DNA from: a virus
Direction: 5' to 3' (one strand)
IMG/VR virus record: IMGVR_UViG_3300009507_000097
Location: 1-27,430 of that record
Length of the DNA: 27,430 nt
The notes under the pieces are model-generated. The model was not told the DNA's origin and ran no database searches. It saw only the letters and a list, made by a program, of their open reading frames with translations. How positions within the stretch are numbered: the stretch's first letter is position 1; each line of letters opens with the position of its first letter. The position numbers were made by a program, and so were the translations under genes. Of this stretch, positions 9,001 through 14,100 are shown in pieces.

Positions 9001-10686
9001 CATCACCCTTATTACGATACACCTTGTCCAATTCTTCATGTTAATGGCAATGTGATAACAATGTGGGTAGGACCGGCAGCTACATACTCAGGTGCTCATA
9101 CATTCGTAAGTGCAACTGAAGGCGGATTGAAGAAAGCAGTTAAAACTTGGACTACACAAGATACAACAATTACTGCGGCTACATCAGTTGAAGGCGAAGA
9201 GGTTGCTGACTTGGTTCGTATCGTAGAAGATGCGATCAGAAGAGATAACATTGACGGTCTACCAGATATTATCGAGCCTAACTTATCTTGGGTTGATGCT
9301 GGTAAAATCGAAGCTTCACAAATTATTGATGATAACCTTGACGAACTTGCTGATGATGTTACTAAATTCCTTAAAGATACATTTACTATTATTGATTACT
9401 CTAAAGCTAAATGTCGCAGAGATGCCGGATATATCATTGATGCGATGTCTTGGGATCTCAACTATGGTGGTAACTTAGCCACAAGATGGAATGCAGATTT
9501 CTATTATTGGAATAACGAATTACGCATCCCAGAAGATACAAGAGTTGCTACAGCAAAAGCTTACCGTCAACTTGGATATATCGTAAGTCAAATCGTTATT
9601 GGTAAGCATCCAAATCAAGCTATACGTTCTGAATTAGGAACAACTAAACAAGAAGCTCAAGCAATTAAACTTGGTGATATATTACATAATGTGATGTTCT
9701 ACGATACACCTAAATCACTCGGTCCAATCGAAGAACCTAACTTTGCTTGGGAAGAAACTAAAGAGTTTAGTTTTGCTAAAGACATCTTAGATAATAACAG
9801 AGGTAAATTACAAAGAGAAGTACAACGTCATATTACTTCAACATATAAATTTATCGACTTACCTAAAACATATCGTGATGGTGGTAACTTCCTTAAAGTT
9901 CTACAAAATGATTTCAAAGGTAGAGTTATTGATCCAGTTGTTGGTACAGTTGGTTCGGATAAAGGTTCAAGGTCATTCGTTGGTGCATTATTTAATATTG
10001 ACGCACAACACGTATTCCCAGTATTCAACCCACCATCAGATTATGTTGATTGGCGTAGATTAAGATTTAAAGGTACAACAAATACTGTTCCATCCTTACA
10101 AGACTTTAACTCTACTTCAAAGAAATGGGATGCACGAATTGTTTCAACTAATAACAATGGTAACAGATATGCAGGTAATATCTACGTATACAACGGAGCA
10201 TCAGTTTGGACTCTTATAACTGAAGGTCCTAACAATACTGATTTACTTGACTCATTCACTGGCGCATGGTCAAGAATGAAAACATATATAAATAACAATA
10301 TCGCTCCTGATGTGGATCACTCAACAATGGTAACTGAATTGATAGATAATCTTATCATAGATAGTGTCATAAGACCTAACTTCTTAACTTTCGGTTCACT
10401 CGTTGAATCAATTGCCCACCAGTTCAATGGTGCATCGGCAGGTGTTAACAGAAACGCCTTACCGCTGAACTTTAGAAACGTGGGTGCCGCAATTGGTGCT
10501 AATGCCTCTGTATTATCAGAAGGCGGAGGTAGGATCAGATGGTCAGGTTCAGACGAATTAAACAACCAGTACTTCGCAAGAGGACTAAAGATTAACGGTA
10601 GAACAGGTCGAATTGAAGGTCGACCATTCACTTCATCAGTTAGAAAACTTGCAAGACGTGCATCGAACAGTAGGGCAGCTCTATAA
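1..10686 (+). CDS. Giant modular virion structural / tail-fibre-like protein (5'-truncated by window edge)
   Basis: The frame is open from base 1, so the start lies upstream; 3561 residues are visible and the stop is TAA at 10684-10686. Window residues 1-330 are Gly/Asn-rich beta-strand sequence resembling the pectin-lyase-like beta-helix that opens large structural proteins of marine T4-like phages. From about residue 335 onward two modules alternate. Module A is helical with a core like YDxxKCxRDTGxIxDA. Module B opens with FTPTxATYDPxTG, has a central F(T/S)C, and ends HTFVSA. The last ~250 residues contain neither module and probably form the C-terminal domain. No signal peptide, membrane segment or catalytic motif is seen. 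It overlaps the next gene by one base (TAATG), so it heads a coupled late operon. A structural role is inferred from repeats, size and neighbours; the virion position is unknown. The fragment is far longer than T4 fibre proteins (about 1000-1300 residues). Confidence 0.85.
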   Translation: MEKAGGNPNRNDINNAIHISCGPGTYYVDEPIVLPDDCAMTSTAGQYATVIQKKPGWEKTNGVLVGSGCYVQGFAYMNFEVDNFDQPEGGFAIAYRPGALLRRSPYIRDSSQLSNFNRLDVEPPLNPFNSKGTILDLGQEFYLVAGHSAQSQFEVNDEVTFSSGATGFISYIDDIDSARQIYVRNLKGNVEVGDVLYAQRGGTGTIESIGIDDFPNRLVGRGGGCLLADRAVLDTDSLYTYVLCFGFTPRTQNGTGYVAKNGAGVNGIGSLSIFTRQAFFALDGGQMTLNNSGSQFGDISMRARGSTVIIRPAEANASNLIANSAFADVLVEKADEIVDDMVYYLTANTTSGGLGYQGYNADKCFRDTGIIVDNTGYDIATKGNYWGRLNGISYRSPISYLVVDEQLTETTGSIEHLKGSIASSAGGIFANASTELTNRINTSLDETLNILQNGEAAANPIIFADTGKSDQTAAREIVQTNRDLIINDFVDWIDNNEEFYAYDSAKCERDVQEYILPAVKYDMLLGTNYNTENAGLAYYVNTARTSLENQRNETVASFKRLRKTTDELIQANSAPAATSAYSAFNNVIDTIAGSGDKYTPTKATYDPTTGMMVITIGAHDLTVGRYVNLAEESFTFTCSSDNFKTKISHPRKSEKAYLAALPIVAVSAKTITVNPGLTAANFEHRFVEASDNAVSVIGQLLTYSDDTGISVDKRNARKILQSNKEYIQDYMMEWADNEWYFYDSKKCHRDTEEYILPAVQRDLILGTNYNAIQTGAAYRTKSGEVSVTEQLEQTVGSIDYLKERAALFIGDNSIAIDRSNASFDEMSRLLNNNGKKYTPTNAVYDPATGSVVMTIGSNDFNIGDQIYIEPNSLVFTCALDNNTTEHSYPSTQFLNFTPTDASYDVATGEFSATIGTHTLKVGDKVEFKPSSIIFTCALDGDVTNHPAPESHHPFYKKQITIEKVDATKIYMNVGGIVDGGGAHTFVSASDNCIQAEKMHPAYKKPVTISARTSTSITVNVGESSDISAHTFVSATTNAIREAGMWTGKFTPQTATYSPVTGELEITIGQHDLPVGKWIQIAPESMVFSCDVGGVTGTDLSPLNDHPAYKEPVRVTGTTSDTITVNVGNAGGHANNHTFVSATPDSIDSNALFFSDSARVIKAFTPETATYDPVSGEMVITITDHGMGIGDHIELQPLSFAFSCAHNGGGTDYSPRIGDKAYQLPLEISAVTTNTITVNCGDAGTNTDPHTFVSADEGAVVQVGAKEQGTYASRILQKNKSYLQNEVKLWMENNYFVYDNAKCSRDTGLILDAVARDILTDSTVNAYYVGKGYTIGTVGANAVINEQLTQTVGAITWLKGKIATDVLVDATAITRSNAAFDTIIDIMSNGIGSAAAPIYGDLTISPEHRQAGKAIFTNKAFIQKEIIAFITAEYPNFVYNTAACERDMGIFVDLIAWDVQNGSNALSATNSKLYFENAIPVLDDEEVVPTSEAFFFASDLVGQIVRNEVVTPLQGAVTQTIVETTTYTPTTATYDPANGDFVMTMPGHTVSLNDRVTLEPNSFTFTCAMDGDDAAKTYPRAGLDPYALKTYLVKEVTSSTVTLDAAPSGPNKYFTPTSANYDAATGEMIVNVGQHGLRVGNGIVLENNSFTFTCDQDGNATQHTYPRVGDPLTGKSLSITAVGETQHTPTNAVHSPSSGDTTITVANHGFSNGDYVMIADYGLVYTCVLDGYTVEKGYPRATDFASNRWLEISDVTTDTFKLNVGPSPYNGAHIFVSATANSIRRQTGTMTFNVGDAGSASGSIHTFVSATANAMKHEPQTVHTFVSVTADAVNVANMAEAYTPTDVAYDHNSGVMTMTLGNHSFTEKDYVIFAENAITLSCPTSPTDATPINISHPRPTDPIYNKPVRIDSVTPTTITLQVGEARVDKVHSFVSALADGVRRSIKPAVAQHAEKLFHDVGSVIRENDGTIPAIVEPAFDTHTANYTLGSEFESIKGQAVKYQTEINEYISEQYNGLAYSLEKCPRDTGYIVDAISEDLEYGGDSATIFNARYYFEGAINVLPQYQREPTRLAFTHLASVMEKVVKNEVQEPIFGARFTPTGATYDPTTGIMVATIGTHTLTTDDYVWFKPSAITFSCDTGSGPTNHASPEAHHRFYNRACPIIGADATTITMWVGNAGAYTGAHTFVSALTDAISEIDGNIIYQDVSLQAADTATGTIASDLAMVIANIVDDRLVIPDYRGSLDISQRTPKALPTENLLTKPKMDPARTFARKSLQWNRTFIQEEIIQFVRDNNYTFDEAKCARDAGFIIDAVRRDVQTGSTYNGKYIGKSYRIGTVGADKVIEDQLAETIEGIRYVQKDIEAQLSGVALTRAQDSFNNIITSMINDYTPDGTNYNYGVGQISDNHVFARQALQLNREFLKEEATAWVNANYGGLSYDVNKCKRDTGIMVDAVSYDTQHESNTAMLDVAKLYFENGLSTLSSAQRAPTAALYTHLSSVASQIVLKQTVSRSAGNTVTQNTSFGVVTAPIAQHITSLWKIVGDLIADDSLINMPDVIEIPTNTVGAENYLYDPSATLIAGRKDNLQGTITQYLRDNFDYLEYDEARCRRDTGYIVDAISHDIQYGGNSAMHGTAELYFKNAVNILPIDQRQSTREAFEYLGKVVRWVTRNEMVPRKEGRKFTPTTATYDPDTGVFTATMANHNLKVGDYVMIAPNSINFTCALDGNQHLHPAPEAHHPYYNAPMKITARTGTTITMNVGKVPYGKGGGAHTFVSATLNAITHITGNTVRQEMNFRAARRTIADEAKSLATMLAKVSDDNSPANIPSRIDPDLTWIQSDLLVAKNVVDDNTIQMAKDLQVHIATEYNGISYSKEKCRRDVGVMIDAISHDVNYTTNYAMIMTAGLYFEGAHSILPADQRQQTAHFFTEMAGVVKSIVQNQTAYQRGFTSTDATYDADTGYFTATIDADHGLEIGDYVSFEPLSFTFSCDTGAGPTDHAVPESHHPYYDTPCPILHVNGNVITMWVGPAATYSGAHTFVSATEGGLKKAVKTWTTQDTTITAATSVEGEEVADLVRIVEDAIRRDNIDGLPDIIEPNLSWVDAGKIEASQIIDDNLDELADDVTKFLKDTFTIIDYSKAKCRRDAGYIIDAMSWDLNYGGNLATRWNADFYYWNNELRIPEDTRVATAKAYRQLGYIVSQIVIGKHPNQAIRSELGTTKQEAQAIKLGDILHNVMFYDTPKSLGPIEEPNFAWEETKEFSFAKDILDNNRGKLQREVQRHITSTYKFIDLPKTYRDGGNFLKVLQNDFKGRVIDPVVGTVGSDKGSRSFVGALFNIDAQHVFPVFNPPSDYVDWRRLRFKGTTNTVPSLQDFNSTSKKWDARIVSTNNNGNRYAGNIYVYNGASVWTLITEGPNNTDLLDSFTGAWSRMKTYINNNIAPDVDHSTMVTELIDNLIIDSVIRPNFLTFGSLVESIAHQFNGASAGVNRNALPLNFRNVGAAIGANASVLSEGGGRIRWSGSDELNNQYFARGLKINGRTGRIEGRPFTSSVRKLARRASNSRAAL
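1003..9930 (+). repeat. Module A array: 11 KCxRD helical modules plus one degenerate copy
   Basis: The conserved Cys codons are at 1090, 1519, 2239, 3904, 4327, 6067, 6904, 7324, 7816, 8620 and 9412; a twelfth copy at 9871 has Tyr in place of Cys (KTYRDGGN). Where nothing is inserted, neighbouring cysteines are 420-492 bases apart (about 140-164 residues). Two subtypes are visible. One continues with LGTNYN- or GTVGA-like text and then a VxEQLxxTxGxIxxLK helix (copies 1-4 and 7). The other continues with LYFENA, then LPxxxR, then a helix ending IVxNE (copies 5, 6, 8-11). Copies are strongly diverged at the DNA level, so the array is old. The helical assignment is from residue pattern only. 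Confidence 0.8.
1789..9129 (+). repeat. Module B set: 12 FTPT...HTFVSA beta modules, several nested
   Basis: Openers (FTPTxATYDPxTG or a variant) begin near 1789, 2506, 2683, 3139, 3481, 4573, 4831, 5050, 5515, 6283, 8032 and 8827. Closers (HTFVSA or a variant) lie near 2050, 2947, 3085, 3409, 3748, 5314, 5410, 5464, 5788, 6550, 8308 and 9097. That is twelve of each. A complete module is about 100 residues: opener, a (V/I)G(D/x) strand region, a conserved F(T/S)C, a variable His/Pro segment, an ITxxVG strand, and the closer. Six A modules carry these insertions (after cysteines 1519, 2239, 4327, 6067, 7816 and 8620) and the others carry none. Modules of this text type occur in large structural proteins of marine phages; their function is not known to me. 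Confidence 0.8.
10287..10294 (+). promoter_or_regulatory. Possible internal T4-type late promoter box
   Basis: A perfect TATAAATA lies inside the end of the giant gene, about 390 bases before the 140-residue gene. It encodes part of a Tyr-Ile-Asn-Asn stretch. Downstream bases do not match the GATAAAAG that follows the two intergenic boxes. In an AT-rich sequence of this length one chance match is plausible. Confidence 0.2.
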
Positions 10687-11108
10687 TGACAATTTACACA
10701 ATAGCAACATCACAGGCGCCAGATGCAAAACCGGTCGCCAAATCTTTTACATTGTCTACTAATTGGCAGACGATGATTGAAGTACCAAACTATGAAGTTC
10801 CGGAGCTAGTCTTCGGTGGTTCAACAACAGTAGAACCAGGCGTAGGTGAAGTTATTTCGCCACTCATTCTATGTAACATTACAGCTAATACAGTTCAGGT
10901 TGATGTAAGGGCTCACAGAGAAGACGTTAACGCAGAATTTTATTTAATTAGAAATTTACAAATTCCAGGATATGATACTATTCCATTACCACTTAATGGT
11001 CAGTTCTTTAAATCAGGTGATTTGTTAGAATTAAAATGTGATACAAACTTGGCAGTACATGCAACATTATCCTTTACACTCGGTCAATCTGAGGAGGACG
11101 ATGTATAA
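10686..11108 (+). CDS. Small conserved virion-type protein (140 aa)
   Basis: ATG at 10686 overlaps the TAA of the giant gene in TAATG; a weak AGGG lies at 10672-10675, so translation is probably coupled. The stop at 11106-11108 overlaps the next ATG the same way. The protein is almost entirely beta-strand-like: an N-terminal AKSFTLSTNW strand, a middle ILCNITANTVQVDVRAH segment, then IPLPLNGQFFKSGDLLELKC and a C-terminal ATLSFTLGQ strand, ending in an acidic EEDD tail. This pattern (shared atoms, a 'gain in xNxT..V.V', then 'l..GD.l.v..') resembles small beta-sandwich structural proteins common in phage tail and head modules. No catalytic residues are evident. Its position between two giant fibre genes suggests a cap, adaptor or decoration subunit; this is inference. 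Confidence 0.75.
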   Translation: MTIYTIATSQAPDAKPVAKSFTLSTNWQTMIEVPNYEVPELVFGGSTTVEPGVGEVISPLILCNITANTVQVDVRAHREDVNAEFYLIRNLQIPGYDTIPLPLNGQFFKSGDLLELKCDTNLAVHATLSFTLGQSEEDDV

Positions 11109-11110
11109 TG
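11091..11110 (+). promoter_or_regulatory. Strong ribosome binding site and TAATG overlap for the collagen-like gene
   Basis: GAGGAGG at 11091-11097 lies inside the acidic C-terminal codons of the 140-residue gene, 10 bases before the ATG at 11108. It fixes the start of the collagen-like gene and couples it to the gene before it. The acidic Glu-Glu-Asp tail of the small protein is therefore partly dictated by the binding site. Confidence 0.75.
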
Positions 11111-14100
11111 GCTTTTAAATCAATTAGCGGTTCACGAATAATTGGACAGGGTACGCCTCAAGCTGTACCTATTCAATTAGATCCATCCCCGTATAAAGGT
11201 GCTATTGCTTATGGCTCCGACGGGTTAATTTATGTTTCTAATGGAACAGCATGGAACGCAGTTGGTTCAGGTACTCAAGGTACCACGGGTTTACAAGGCG
11301 ATACAGGTTTACAAGGTACTCAAGGTACATATGGTCCAGGATTTAATGTTATTGGTTCTGTTACAGACGTTGATGCTGGCGGAGACCAACAAGCAACTCT
11401 TAATACAGCATTCCCATCGGCTACAACCGGTCAAGGTGTTATTGATAATGCCGATGATGAGTTATGGGTATATGATGGAGCTGTATGGGTAAACGTTGGA
11501 TCATTTAGAGGTATCCAAGGTGTTCAAGGTACATTAGGTAACCAAGGTACGCAAGGTACTATTGGTGAAGAAGGTATCCAAGGCTCTCGTGGTTTCCGTG
11601 GTTATCAAGGTACGCAAGGTGTTCAAGGTACAGTCGGTATTCAAGGTACGCAAGGTATCCAAGGACCACAAGGTACACAGGGAATTCAAGGTGTCCAAGG
11701 AGTTCAGGGAACTCAAGGAGTACAAGGGTTATTAGGTAACCAAGGTACACAGGGACCGCAATCTATTCAAGGTACTACTGGTATTCAAGGTGACTTAGGT
11801 TTCCAAGGGTTCTCTGGTGATGATGCCGGTCATGTAGTAGAATTTAGAATTAAAGATGAAATAGTACAAGCCGATCCAACTACCGGTGAAATGATTATGA
11901 ATGGCGCTGCTAATCCAGCAGACGATTTTTCCGGCGTTACAAGAATTTGGATTGATGACGAAGCATTCTATAGTGTAAACCTTGAAGGTTTATACACAGC
12001 AATCGCCGCATCATCTTCCACAAACAAAGCTTATATGAAGATTACTCTTCGCAACAATCCTGATGATTATGTTATATTCTCAGTTCAGGCAGCTACTGAC
12101 CAAACAGGTTATTGGCAATTAGATGTTACTTATGTAGCAGGCGAAGGCATTAAGAGCGATTTTGTTCAATTAGATACACCAACTCCGGGTACAACACAAC
12201 GTTTACCGGTATTAGTTGCGTTTAGTATGTCTGGCGACAGAGGTTTCCAAGGTATTCAAGGTACTCAAGGAATTCAAGGTGTCCAAGGAGTACAGGGTCT
12301 ATTAGGTAACCAAGGTACGCAAGGACCACAGTCAATACAAGGTACTGATGGTATTCAAGGTATACAAGGACAAAAAGGTATACAAGGTACTCAAGGAGTA
12401 CAGGGCTTACAAGGTATTCAAGGTACTCAATCAGTTCAAGGTATCCAAGGTTTACAAGGACTACAAGGTGGAACTGGTGTACAAGGTATTCAAGGTACTC
12501 AATCAGTTCAAGGTATTCAAGGCTTACAAGGTGGAGAAGGTTTACAAGGTTATCAAGGTACACAAGGCGACCAAGGTACTCAAGGAGTTCAAGGTGCTGT
12601 TGGATATTATGGTGGTTTAACTTATGAGTGGGAATATCTTAATAACTCAACTCCATCAACATTCCCAGGAACTAGTAAATGGAAAATAAACAACGCTGAT
12701 GTTTCGTTAGCAACTGTTTTAACACTTGACGATATTCCTTTAAATAATTATACAAACGACGTTGATGGAATGTTTGATTGGTTAGCAGCTATTCCAAACG
12801 GTTCAGGTTCAAAAGGTTTAATTATTGTTGAATCGTTCGACGACGGAAATGGTCCAGGTGGTCACCATCAAGTAGTATATGAGTTTACAGACTTTACATG
12901 GGACGGCGTAGGACAAACATTTGGTTGGTTCGACGTTACTTATGTTGGTTCATATGGATTGCCAAACAATTCATGGCAAACAGATGTTATTGATACATTA
13001 CACCCTGCTAAGACATTAATTAACTTTGTTCCTCGTGGTTCGGCTGGTACTCAAGGTACTCAAGGCGTTCAAGGCCTGCAAGGTGTACAAGGATTGCAAG
13101 GGCTGCAAGGTACTCAAGGACCACAGTCAATCCAAGGTACTACTGGTATCCAAGGTGCTCAAGGTCTACAAGGACAAGAAGGCGCACGTACGTTTATCGT
13201 AACAAATAATGGCACAAGTGATTATCTAATTGATGGTGTAGCTGATCCAACAATTCACCTTATCCGTGGATTTACTTATATCTTTGATGTAAGCGCGGCA
13301 GGTCACCCATTTGAAATTAGAGTTGCTCAAGGTGGAGCTGCTTATAATACTGGTGTAACAGGTAACGCGTCAGCAAGTGGTTTAATTATATTCCGAGTAC
13401 CATTCGATGCTCCTGCATCACTTTATTACCAATGTACAGTACATGCTAGTATGGGTGGCGATATTGTTACTTCTGATCTTGGTCCACAAGGTACGCAAGG
13501 AGTTCAAGGTGTCCAAGGAGTACAGGGTATTCAAGGATTACTAGGTAATCAAGGTACACAAGGTCCACAGTCAATTCAAGGTACTGACGGCTTCCAAGGT
13601 GATTTAGGTTTCCAAGGTGTTCAAGGTTTCCCAGGACTACTCGGTCCGCAGGGTACTCAAGGTACTGACGGTCTACAAGGTGGATCAGGTGTTCAAGGTC
13701 AAACTGGTTCATTCGGTGGTGTTACTTTTGATTACACATTCAGCACAAATACTGCTACATCGGATCCAGGGGTTGGTACACTTAAGTTTAACAATGCATC
13801 GTTTAGTTCTGCAGGTAACCTGTATATGGACGATAGAGATGATAACTTTACGGACATTCAACCATTCCTTAGAACTATTGATGACTCAACAAGCCCTATC
13901 AAAGGTCACTTTAAGTTATCTGAAAATGGTGCTCCGGAAAACTTTGCGGTATTTACTATCACTAGTGTTCAGGAAGTCGCAGGTTACTTTAACATAATAT
14001 GTTCATATGTAAATGGTTCAGTTACAAGTATGACTGATGGACTTGATGTTGTAATTACTTTCGCAAGAACTGGTGACTTAGGTGCCACTGGTTCACAAGG

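Noticed and set aside
10684-11110. TAATG junctions as programmed frameshift or stop-readthrough sites
   Set aside because: No slippery heptamer precedes them and the flanking proteins are separately complete. Ordinary coupled reinitiation explains them.
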